Positions 22,777 through 33,600 of a DNA stretch of 64,000 nucleotides are shown piece after piece (positions within the stretch are counted from its first letter, which is position 1; every line of letters starts with the position of its first letter). The DNA is from Punica granatum. Its lineage: Eukaryota > Streptophyta > Magnoliopsida > Myrtales > Lythraceae. The stretch is taken from contig NC_045130.1 of NCBI RefSeq assembly GCF_007655135.1, forward strand, positions 21,395,363-21,459,362. Reading direction: 5' to 3'. The position numbers were made by a program, and so were the translations under genes. The notes under the pieces were generated by a model. The model worked only from the letters and a program-made list of their open reading frames with translations, was not told the DNA's origin and searched no databases.

Positions 22777-24363
22777 GTGGCTTTAATGGCTCAATTAATG
22801 AAAACAAAGCACAATTAAGGAGAGGGTTAGGGGGATCCGAATTTTTAAGATGGATTAAGGAGGGGAAGTTGTCTTGAAAGGTGATGGGAAGTGATGGATG
22901 GAAGAGTAGAGTTGATGGATGGAAGAGTGGAGTTGATGGGTGTAAGAGATATTTTGAAAAATGGGTGAATGAGGCTCATTTGGCTTGTCTTTAGAGGAGA
23001 GCCATGGCTCGCGGCTTGGCTCGGCTTGGCTCGGCTCGGCTCGGCTCGGCTAGCTCAAGGGTCCCACTTGATTAGGAAGAAAGCCGAAAGAAGCTCGGGG
23101 CTTGATTGATCACGCATTCGATTTCCGTGGTTCGCTTGAACGATGAATTATCGATGTACGCACGAATACGGTTTTAATGAGCCTAATATTGACATTCTTC
23201 GTATGGGTGAATGCTCGGGCGTCTCGAGGACTCGGAAGCCGGTTTTGCTCCGTTTTGATGATCGAGGTGAAGTTGTCCGTTTCTGTCGCTTGTTCGCGCC
23301 TCTGCGTGATGTACCGCTCGTGTCAGCGTGTTCTTCGCATTGAGCGAAACGGTTTACTCGCCGATCCCGGCTGGAGATCAATAACCGGAGATGACCTAGG
23401 AATCTACGAACGGGGCTTTCTCAGTGTTTCCCGAGTGTTCTGATGTGTTCGGAGACCACTGTGATCTCCGTTTGTCAAAAATGAGTCCCGAAGGCTTGTC
23501 GGGAGGCGTTCGTGACCATTGAAACGTCACTCGGGAGATCGGTATGACTTGCTTGGTCCGAACTGAAATGATTTCCTAGCCCCTGGGGTTATTGGGAGTG
23601 GGTGGTGCAAAACTCGGACGTCAACATTTTCCCGAATGAGCTCTGAGCACAAGATTCCCCGTGAAATGGGCCCTTTCATTACTGGAATGGTACTCGGGAA
23701 ACCTAAATGGATCATGCAATGCTATCGGCGTTTTCCTCCTAAGCCCTTGAGGTCCCTGGGATTGATTGGCGCAAATTTCGTGCACTGACGATTTGTTAAA
23801 AGGGTCTCCGGTTATGTCTTTCTGTAGAAAAGGGCCCCTTTTTCCCTGGTCGGAATCCACTCGGGAGACCAAGATGAACCCCGAAACGCAGTCTGAATCC
23901 TATTCCATGGTCCTGGTTGTCCTTGGGTATGTGCAGGCCTGTTTTCGAGTGCCGTTTATCTGTTCGTGAATCGGGCCTCTCGGGGGCCCCGTCAGGAAGG
24001 CGTCTGTGAATGTTCGGGAGTGCCCCGGCTTAAGCAGGGTGATTCTGAAGTGTGCCCGGATGTGCCATTGGTCATTTTGGCACCAAGAGGGATTTTTAGA
24101 GTCCCATATTGGATACCTTCTGATGCTCCGGTAATCCGGTGATGAATAGTGCCACAGTGCCGGTCTCTGCTGTTTTCAGGGTTCGCTGTCTGTTTACTCT
24201 TCTGATTGCCTTCTCGTGCTCTCCTAGTAGACCCTGCTTTTCTCTTGTTATTCATGACTCTGTGCCCGTACATTTGCCTCCTGTTTTCCGATCGTGAATA
24301 GTGTCCCGAGCTTTAGTTAGAAGTCCTCTGTCGGAGCCGGTGAACCAAAATGGGGTGCTGACA

Positions 24364-24378
24364 GCTTGCCCCTCTTTG
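24364..24378 (-). promoter_or_regulatory. PPT of element B
   Basis: Minus-strand CAAAGAGGGGCAAGC abutting the 3' LTR. The hairpin arm TCTTTGG (minus 24411-24405) pairs with CCAAAGA (24379-24373), which overlaps the tract. Confidence 0.8.
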
Positions 24379-24544
24379 GTTGCGTGCTCGATTAGAGGAG
24401 GTAACCAAAGATCATGAGAGGCATCCCTTTTTCGTCCCGGCGACCGCCTTGTTGTCACTCTCTGTAGTAGCTCGCCCCTCCGCATTGGATACTTAAGAAG
24501 GATGTGCAAAAGTGCCCGAACCTGTCACAAGGTAACCATATGGT

Positions 24545-25510
24545 TGAGAAGCGAAAATTATAAAATGTAGATGAGGGGCCTAAGCCCGCATGACAGTATG
24601 TGTAGGGCCAAGGCCCGTGGAAAGCAGTAAATTACTAGGCCGAGGCCCGCGGAAAGCAGTAAAGTCGCTAGGCCGAAGCCCGCGGAAAGCAGTAAAGTCG
24701 CTAGGCCGAAGCCCGCGGTTGGCAGTAAAATGCTAGGCTGAAGCCCGTGGAAAGTAGTAAAGTGGACGCGAAGTCCAGAAGGCAGTAAATGCGGACACGA
24801 AGTCCGGGGACCCGAAGTCCCTAAAGCAGTAAATGCGGACACGAAATCCGGGGACCCAAAGTCCCTAAAGCAGTACATGCGGACGCGAAGTTTGGGGACC
24901 CGAAGTCCCTAAAGCAGTAAATGCGGACACGAAGTCCGGGGACCCGAAGTCCCTAAAGCAGTAAACACGGACACGAAGTCCGGGGACCCGAAGTCCCTAA
25001 AACAGTACATGCGGACACGAAGTCCGGGGACCCGAAGTCCATAAAACAGTACATGCGGACACGAAGTCTGGGGACCCGAAGTCCCTAAAACAGTAAATGC
25101 GGACACGAAGTCCGGGGACCCGAAATCCCTAAAACAGTAAATGCGGACACGAAGTCCGGGGACCCGAAGTCCCTAAAACAGTAAATGCGGACGCGAAGTC
25201 CGGGGACCCGAAGTCCCTAAAGCAGTAAATGCGGGCACGAAGTCCGGGGACCCGAAGTCCCTAAAGCAGTACATGCGGACACGAAGTCCGGGGACTCGAA
25301 GTCCCTAAAGCAGTAAATGCGGACGCGAAGTCCGGGGACCCAAAGTCCCTAAAGCAGTAAAGTGGACGCGAAGTCCGGGGACCCAAAGTCCCTAAAGCAG
25401 TAAAGTGGACGCGAAGTCCGGAAAGCGGTAAAATGGACGCGAAGTCCGGAAAGCAGTAAAGTGGACGCGGAGTCCGTGGACGCGAAGTCCGGAAAGCACT
25501 AAATGTCGCG
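24545..25510 (-). repeat. 44-bp tandem array of element B
   Basis: About 14 regular units between 24780 and 25400 with degenerate edges. Each unit has two mini-hairpins, GGAC-ACGAA-GTCC and GGGAC-CCGAA-GTCCC, separated by TAAAGCAGTAAATGC. The edge copies (24600-24760) carry GGCCGAAGCCC cores and match a few unamplified copies in E at 60130-60270. Confidence 0.9.
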
Positions 25511-26540
25511 GGTGTGCCGTGGGGACGTGGTGGTTGGCGCCGGTCGCCATTTGTCGCACGATTAAGAATTTGTTGGACAATGGCATCAGGTATGCGGCCG
25601 TGAAGGCATTGATTTGCCGGAGGCTGGTCCCGCTGTTGGGGCGATTGCCTGTTTGTTAGGAATGCCCCAGTCTTGTGATGTGGGACTCGAGCTCTAGGGT
25701 GGAGCGCCTACGTGTCCCGAGGGATCGGGAATCAGAGTCTGTCGTAGTTCCCGCGTTTGTTGTACCTGTGATCCTGACATCATTAGTAAGTCATGAGATT
25801 ACTAGTGATTTGTAAGCACAGGTAAAAGGAAGTATTTGTGACGCATGCTCTTCAGTTTCGGGTCGCCTGGACGACCCGTGGAGAGTTTTTGCTTTGGTGA
25901 TGTGAATGGGGGTCCCGCTTTCAAAGGCCCCGATGCGAGGCCTCTTGGGCTCCTGTTGGGCTTACATGGGCATATCGAGACGTTCTCAAAGGTGCCCAAG
26001 CGGCTCTATCGGTTGTTCGACGCGCTTGTGAACTTAGGACCCTTCTCATCAAAGTGCCGTAGGGCGGCTGCATTTGTAACCCGCATGGGGAATTTTTGTT
26101 CAAATTTGGTCAGACCTCGGTCTAGTCATTTCCATAGTGTTATGACTAGACTCTCGGAAAGAAATGTCTAGGATTTTGGCTTTGTGGTAGCCGATTGAAG
26201 GGTGGCTGTGACCCATTTTAGAGTTGTGCAATGACAAAGAGAAAAGAGAAAGCTTAGGGAGCACGTTGTCCAAGGCTGAAAGGATACACGGGTTCACGCC
26301 TACCATGAGATGTACCCCCTTCTCTTCCGTCCTTCGGTTGGTGTTGGCTGTCTTGAGCTGCTTGGATTGCGTGCTTGGTCGCCCACTGTGCTTGAAGAAG
26401 AATCCGCCTTAGACGGTTGAGTTCGGTAGGAGAGCCGATCGGGGATCATGTTGGAGTAGATAACCTGGCCATTTCCCTTGGGGATCCCTGGTCCGCGCAG
26501 TGTGCGAAGGCCTAGGGTGACTGTTTTGTTTATCTCTCAT
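25511..26540 (-). other. B 3'-UTR segment, partly shared with E
   Basis: No gene seen. The part from about 25790 to 26520 matches E 58130-58800 as reverse complement (for example a CACGGGTTCACGCCT phrase at 26287 and its counterpart at 58335). Short ORFs have no recognisable motif. Confidence 0.6.
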
Positions 26541-26556
26541 TTTACTCTCCTTTTAC

Positions 26557-26701
26557 TACGGTTACCCGCCTAGGGGCCGTATCTCTCAACCTAAAGGGGA
26601 TGAGCTCTCCTTTTGCCACAGCCGCCCACAAGGGGTTTCCGGTTGTGCCTCTCTTTTGCCCTAACTTTTGCCTAGGTCGCCCCGAGGGATTTTCGACCTA
26701 G
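26557..26701 (-). ncRNA. Three-hairpin 3'-UTR module of element B
   Basis: Minus-strand inverted repeats at 26672-26701 (CTAGGTCG, AAAA bulge, GC inner stem, CGACCTAG), 26617-26647 and 26557-26581 (TACGG/CCGTA), followed by GCAAAAG (GTAAAAG after the last). They match E's three hairpins in order. The third stem is TACGG/CCGTA here and TGCGG/CCGTA in E. Confidence 0.6.
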
Positions 26702-28200
26702 CGAGCTCGATTTTTTTGTCTCTCGAGTTTGCAAGGACGTAGGGTTCGAATAGTTCGACCTCCGAGTGCGTTACGTTCTGTCTCCGTCGAGGAGTTGCGT
26801 TTGCTGCTCCCCTTTTTTGTCGGGGTTTGTTGATTTCTTCTTCAAATTGGCGGTGTCGGAGTTTTATATCTCGGCGGTGCCTTGTTTTGTTCATTGGGGG
26901 TTTTTCCCGCATCTTTTTTCTCTCTTCATTGGCGGGTTTTTCCCGCTTCTTTTCGCTCTGTTTTTTTTCTTGCAGTTGGGGTCTGTATTGTGCCCCTTGT
27001 ATTTGTTTGAAACTCCTCGACTTTGCATCATCGAGGCTACTTTTGTTTGCTTCGCCCCATGGAGACTTGATGTACTTTGTTGTCCTAGCCCAATTTTGTG
27101 AGGGTTGGTTTTCTCAGAAGTCTGATGCTTGTGCACTCAAAAGCCGAACTTTGCGTCTTTTGTCCTTGCAAACTTTACAAGTCCTTTCCCCTATTGTTTA
27201 AAAAGAAAACAAAATTGCCCCAGGAGTGTGTGACCGAGGTTGTCATGATGCTTGCTGTGGAAGATGCCCATTCTTGATGCGGATAACTAGGAGCGTTCCA
27301 GTGTCGTTTGTTAGAGTGACCCACTATGGCGACCTCAGGGCGAACTTTAACCAGGGATGCCCCAGTGTACATCGCTTGCCGAGGTCGTGTTGTCGCGAGC
27401 TTCAACCGGGGATGCCCCAGCGTACGTCGCTTGGAAATGCTCATCGTGGTCGGACGATGTTCGAGGTGGTCTCGGTCTGAATGATGAACGTGAATGCCCC
27501 GATCTTCATTGTTAATGTGACCTGTAGTGGGCGCCTTGTACAATCATCGTCCCCGATCGTGCTTGTGGCTCTAGCATCAGTTGTACGCTGGAGAGGTGTG
27601 CTCTCGAAGCCGATGGACATGCTTGTTTGTCGATTGAGACGGTTGCGCTGAAGGCATGCGGCTCGTTCGAACGCTTCCGTCGTCGGCTTCATAGGGGTAC
27701 CTCCTTGTCGGGCCCTTCCCTGCTGAAGTATAGGAAGAAAGACCCGATAGGAGTTCTCGAGGAGGTGTGAACCCGTGCATCGCTTTTCGCCTGCGACTGG
27801 CGTGTCCCTGTGAAGGATGACAAAGAGGATGATACATTAGGCGATTATGCGGTGGAATATGTGGTAAGAAATGTAAGGTGGACCCATGGGAAATTCCTTC
27901 GTCCAGCGCGCGACCCATAAGGTGCCGCGCGTGGGGGACACTCAATTCCGGGAGTATAATCATCACCACCTTGGAGTGGTCAGACCGTGACTAGGGACAG
28001 CATAGTTATACTTTCCCCGATTACGGGTTGGCATGCGCAGCCGTCCTAGGGAAGGCTCGAGGAGCCGGGTCCCAAGAGGACAGGCGAGTTGAACATATCC
28101 GACAAAATCAATAGGGCGTCTTTGGGACGGTCCTAATGTCACTAGAAGGGTTTGTTCATGCCGGGAACCCATTTATGAATGCATATAAATATAAAATAGA
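26702..28200 (-). other. B internal block homologous to E 56870-57930
   Basis: Reverse complement of E's segment downstream of its pol-deletion scar, including the GGTCGCGCGCTGGATGAAGG phrase. Non-coding in both. It lies between the former coding region and the hairpin module. Confidence 0.7.
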
Positions 28201-28439
28201 GTTTAAGGAAGAGTGCGTGTTGCCCCGGTAGCTGGTTGATGGCCACAGCGGAGGGTGGGGTGGGTCCATTCTCCGGTCGGAGATGCAATCGCGCAAATTA
28301 TTTTTGCGGCGGGTGGGAAGGGCCATGTTCTGTTAGTCGGAGCTGTCGCTTGTGATCTTTTGCGGTTGAAGGATTAGACTTGCTCCTCGGAGTATCGCTT
28401 GGATGAATTTGAATCCAAGTCGATTTTGGATTTCAGATG
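28201..28439 (-). other. B spacer, no content recognised
   Basis: No gene, repeat or homology within the window recognised. Confidence 0.4.
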
Positions 28440-28955
28440 AACCTGAAAGCAGTAAATGCGAGGTGTCAAGACCTGAAAGTAGTAAATGCGGGGCCGAAAC
28501 CCAAAAGCAGTAAACGTAGGACCGAGGCCTGATGCGGGGCCGAAGCCCTATGCAGTAAATGCAGGGTCGGAGCTCGATGCGAGGTCGGAGCCCAATGCGG
28601 TAAATGCGGGGCCGAAGCCCGATGCAAGGCCGAAGCCCGATGCAGTAAATGCGAGGCCGGGGCCCGATGCGGGGCCGGGGCCCGATGCGGGGCCGGGGCC
28701 CGATGCGGGGCCGAAGCCCAATGCAGTAAATGCAGGGCCGGAGCCCGATGCAGGGCTGAAGCCCGATGTAATAAATGCGGGGCAGAAGCCCAATGTAATA
28801 AATGCGGGGCCGAAGCCCGATGCAGGGCTGAAGCCCGATGTAATAAATGCGAGGCAAAAGCCCAATGTAATAAATGCAGGGCTGGAGCCCGATGCAGGGC
28901 TGAAGCCCGGTGTGGGGCCGAAGCCTGATGCAATAAATGCGGGGTTGATAGGAAA
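28440..28955 (-). repeat. Second tandem array of element B (GGGCCGAAGCCC units)
   Basis: Irregular array of GATGCGGGGCCGAAGCCC and GCAGTAAATGC blocks, units about 17 or 30-33 bp. The core GGGC-CGAA-GCCC is a perfect mini-hairpin. The long ORFs across it on both strands are repeat artefacts. Confidence 0.85.
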
Positions 28956-30007
28956 GTGCAAGAAATGCGAAAGCAAAGGTCAATGCTGAGGAATAACGTG
29001 AGGCGCTGCGATGCGGTGACGCTGATTTGCTTGCGGTCTTGCTTTGTGGAGTAGGGATGGGGACTCAGTGTTGAAATCCCAAGGAGCTGGATGGATGGAA
29101 GACGTTTGTTGTCTCAATTGTGGTCGATCAGTATTCATGCTGTCTTCTTGTGTAGAATTTCCTACAATGGGAAAAGAAAACAATGAAGGAGCAAACTATA
29201 TTTGCGATTTCAGCGTAAGGGCGTAGGGGATTGAACTAGCCTGGTAGGCGTCGTGCGAGCGCACTGAGAAACATGCACAAGGTGTGTCGAGGATCCGTGC
29301 ATGGGCAAGGTAGGGGTGTGCTCGCACGACGCGGAAATGGCACGCTCAGTTGTGCTGATGGAAGCACTTGTAGCATAGAGGGACGTGTGCTCAACCATGC
29401 AATGACATAATCGATTGCGCGGGATTAATGGGGAGTTAGTGTTGCCTGGATGGTTTGCCCTTGAGCTACTGATCGTCTCGCCGTGGAGGAAGGGTGAGGA
29501 CCACGAGAGGTCCACCTGCAAAGGCGGTCACAACTTTGTCTACCGTGTGGTAGTGTTAATTGTCGTGTAAAACAGTAATTGGATAGGATGCATGCAGTAC
29601 GTGAGTTTTTAAAAGCTAATGTTGTCGTTCACATTGACTCGAAAGGTTCAAAGTACAATGCAAATTTTGTAAAATAGAGCCTTAAACTGATTTGCCACCA
29701 CACTCGGGGTTTGAGCGAGCGCGGCCTCGGAAAGCATCGGTTCTAGGCGAGGGCCTTGCAGAGATATCTATCGTAGAGTGCATGTGTGGGCCTCCTCAAG
29801 CCCTCTTCCTAGACCTCTCTAGGGCGACGTTCGCTCAAGCAAGCTCCTGACCGCATCTCTGCATCTTGGCATGGGTTTGGGAGAGATCCCTCTAAGGTGG
29901 TTGGCCGGCGAGTTCTTCATCTCTCAGCGACCTCTCGGTGATCGAACCTAGTGTTGATGAGGTCGATCATTTTGTCCCGGAATATACCCCATTCGCGTTC
30001 TGTGGCG
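28956..30007 (-). other. B-specific internal segment of unknown origin
   Basis: About 1 kb with no match elsewhere in the window that I can see and no convincing ORF. It replaces ORF1, gag and pol between leader and 3' UTR. It could be divergent element sequence or captured DNA; the sequence alone does not tell. Confidence 0.45.
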
Positions 30008-30070
30008 AGTCGGTGAGGTCCTCGTGTGTTGGCGGACTTTGTCGAGGCGCGGGCAAGAGGCCGAGCAAGG
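30008..30070 (-). pseudogene. ORF1 5' remnant in element B
   Basis: On the minus strand this matches the first ~55 bp of E's ORF1 (GGTAAGGGATGGCG...CCGCGCCTCGATAGAG). The start codon reads ACG in place of ATG, and homology ends shortly after, so ORF1 is lost. The donor-like GGTAAGGG just before it is kept. Confidence 0.65.
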
Positions 30071-30634
30071 CGTCCCTTACCAAGACGACAGGAAACTCCG
30101 TTTAGGACTCGTCAACATGAATGACATCCTAATTTTTGAAAACTGCATGATGCATGTGTACGAAGAGAGTAAATGCCCACGGCTTAATATAAATTACAAG
30201 GTACATGTACATCACTCTCGAAATAGAAGAGACTCAAAGTGGCACGTAGGCCGACCTGATGGACTATTTGTCGGAGTCGGGTTGAAGGCTTGCATGGAGG
30301 CATAGCACGATGCATGGCTTGGTACTACAAGGACCGTGCTACCTATGGATGGGGGCTCCCGACTCAAGGGTGTGAATTCCTTGAAGTCAAGCGAGGATCT
30401 TTAGGGGCCGGTTCGGTGGCATAGCCGACTCGATCCGTTCCCTTACTCGGAACCTCTGACTAACCTAGCTTCCTATTTTGGCGCCCGTGGGATTTCGGAC
30501 AAGGCACCTAAAGCTAGCATGATATGCAATGCATGCATGAAATAAATGTGCATAAGTAGATAAGCGGTAAACGACGGAAAGCAATAAATAAACAAGCAAG
30601 CAAGCAAACGGGATTGAGCCCGAGCCCTCTAGAT
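30071..30634 (-). other. Leader of element B
   Basis: Non-coding, homologous to E's leader 51948-52500 throughout, for example the shared blocks around the CATGATGCATG phrase and the GGGAGCCCC..GACTC phrase. Confidence 0.7.
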
Positions 30635-30653
30635 GTCCCCAGTGGAGTCGCCA
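30635..30653 (-). promoter_or_regulatory. Primer-binding site of element B
   Basis: Minus-strand TGGCGACTCCACTGGGGAC, three bases from the 5' LTR; same tRNA-Arg-type site as in C. Confidence 0.8.
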
Positions 30654-30656
30654 AGC

Positions 30657-33600
30657 TGTGCGCACCCGAATTTCATCTTGTCGGGGCACGCATGTGCGAA
30701 AGCCATGCAACGCACCATGGGAGTGTCCACCTTCCCGGGGACGCGCGATGGACACGCGTGAGAAGGAGTCGCCACTTACTGTTTACGACCCGTAGGTCGG
30801 GGGCCATTGAGTCGCCCGAGTCTAGGGGTACGGGGTACACCTAAATGTTAAGGCAATGGTCATGCGGAACCGAAAATTCCGAATTCGGGGGTTCTATTAC
30901 GTGTGGGCCTATATTCCGCACGCCCTTTCGGTACTCTAGTTTGCTAGGCTTGCTGTTTTGTTTATTTACCGCGTGATTTAGGGTTGCACTTGACTCGCCC
31001 GTTTTGACACCGTAAAGTCGATGAATCGATTGAGTTGGGCCAAGAATCCGAAAGATGAGTAAGCTTGTGAGTCGAGGAATCGATTCACTATCTTATCGTT
31101 ACAGTTCATCGAACCACGATGGTCGATTCCTTGCGCGAATCGAGACCACGAGTATTCGAGCTTACTCATCTCTTGGTGACAATAGACCGACTTGACCGGT
31201 TCGACACTCAGACCTCTCGCTCACCGATCGGGGATCCTTACAAGTGAATGAGTGAATATACAAGTAAAATCCTCACAATGTTCTCTCGAATAATTACAAA
31301 GTGTAACTGAATAAGTAAATGAATCCCGATCGGTTTGCATTGGGCCAATATTCCGCTCCGGCTCACCGTGTGTTTTGAATGACCGATAAATAAATTAAGG
31401 CAACGCGGGCTCAAAGAGCCGGGGGTCGGGTCCAATCGAACCGACGGTTTGCAGGAGAACCGATTAGTTCCCACTGCAACCGTTGGACCGATTGAGCTCC
31501 CGGGTGATATCTAAACACGTTTCACGCATCCAATCCAAATTGCCTTCCACATAGGCCATGTTTGGAGCGCAATGGTGACTCGAGGCTAGATCCCATTCCG
31601 CACTCGGGTTGCACGCGCTGAGTGAATTAGGAGGCGTTGGACCTCGTGTTCGGTGATTTGGGGTGTTGGACCCCGTGCAACACGTAACCTATGAGCTTGG
31701 ACCCGAATTGCAACAAATCAGTAAAGGATAATGGAAAACAGAAGAAAACTGATAAAACTGATGAAAGACAGATAACAACTGACAAATGTAGGTGAATACA
31801 GACAAGTTGTGTGTTAAGTCGAATGTACGTGATTTAATCAGTTATTAACCGGGGTTAATTAAAAAACAATGCGTCTATCCTAGGCAAACATAGATGGTGG
31901 ACTAGAATATGGTTCTAAGCCGATTATGTGTGTGAATTTGTTTTAAGATTCTTATTCAGTGAGATGACACTGCGGTTTCACCGAATTAGCTAAACTCGTA
32001 TTTTGACTCTAGATTGGAATCTAGCATTCCGCCTATTCACTATCTAATGTTTGATTAAGCCAAATGCATGATTAATCCGGTTTTTCGTGTTTCGTAAATG
32101 AAATGAATTGTTCACCACCGAATCTACGGTAGAAAGATAGGAACACCGAAAGTGAACGGAATGGGCCGTGCGAATGAAACTCGCACCCGAACGGATTGCC
32201 CTTTCCCGCCCATAGATCGAGGTGTTTCCAACTCCCTAACGCCTAGGATATCGGTGAATCATGGAATGACGATTATGCCCTTGGATAAAATTGCGATGTT
32301 CGTATGTAAATTGGAAATCACATCACACGAAGAAATCTAAGGAGGACTCGCGCGTCTTGACTCGAGCCGCCTCAAATCGGGCCCGGACTCGAGTCATAGC
32401 ACGCGAGTACTCATTAGACATCAATTCTATTCGTGTTACGTGTCTCGGTGTTTTGAAATTGTGATCTTTTAAGGAAAAGGGCATTCCCGCCGTTCCGTGA
32501 TCCATCGATGCGTTTACGAATTAAGGATCGATTAACCCAATTATTTAGTCCAAGTGATTTAATTAATCGAGTGGCACGTCCCGTTTCCCGTTTGTGGAGT
32601 GGTTTAATGATTAAGACCGCGGACTTCAATTGTTATGGATCAATGAAATGATAGTTCGATATTAACATACCTAACATACGAATTGACATGAAACCAATGA
32701 TTAAATGAAAATTGTGATGACAATCAATTCCAAGAATCGGTTTTGACCGTTTCTTGCATGCATAAAACATCAAACACGATGACAACGTACATTTTTTACA
32801 TAGCCGGTGCCGCCATGATCTTAGGAACGCGATTAAACATACAAACAAGCACAAACACGATATTTAGAGGAATCGACAAAACGGCCCCGACTCATGGGAA
32901 GCGAAAAATGTAACAACTCGGGAAAACAACTTGAGTCGGGGAAAGGAGGCCATCTATGGCCCGAGGAAGCCAAGAGGGGCTCTCAGCCACCTCCCTTGGG
33001 GTGAGGCCGAGAGGCTCCTTCGGCTTGCTCGAGCCAACGAAGTCTCCTCGACTCCGATTCAAACTATTTCCCGACATGCTAGCACTATATACGATGAATA
33101 CATGCATAATACGATGTAAAAAAAACACATAAAAACGTAAACTTGTGTGCGAATCGGTCATGGACTTATCTCCCCACAAACGCAAAGAAAACGTAAAAGT
33201 CCTAACTTCTCTGGGTCGGGAATGATTATACCTAGCCTCGGGATGCGGGAAAGAGTCGGAGAAGTGGCAAAGGGAGTCAGGAGACTCGGCTGGAACGAAC
33301 AGACCCAAACTAGTGCAGTCGGGTCGACTGGCAGACCCGACTGGCAGTCTGGCTTGTCGGGGCTGTACCGGTTGATCGGGATAGAATTTTTGCGCGGGGC
33401 CAGTTACGTTGGATTCCCAAGAGACTAAGGATCGCGTCTGCGGTGGTTTCGGGAGGAGAGCACGCGTAGATTTTCTGGAAATCAAAAACAAAGTCGGGTC
33501 AGTAAAAAAAAGGACAGACCCAGCCGGGTCAAAACAGATCCGACTGGCGCCCGATGAAGAAACGGCTCCACAGGAGGCTCCCGGTGGTATTTTGACGTAA

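Larger units (their letters stand above)
18622..24363 (-). mobile_element. Element B 3' LTR
   Basis: On the minus strand it starts TGTCAGCACCCC at 24363 and ends at 18622, where the terminal CA reads CG. It is about 98 percent identical by eye to the 5' LTR at 30657-36380. Length about 5.74 kb. Confidence 0.9.

Noticed and set aside
28333..28989. Long ORFs on both strands over B's second array
   Set aside because: Artefact of GC-rich palindromic repeats without stops.
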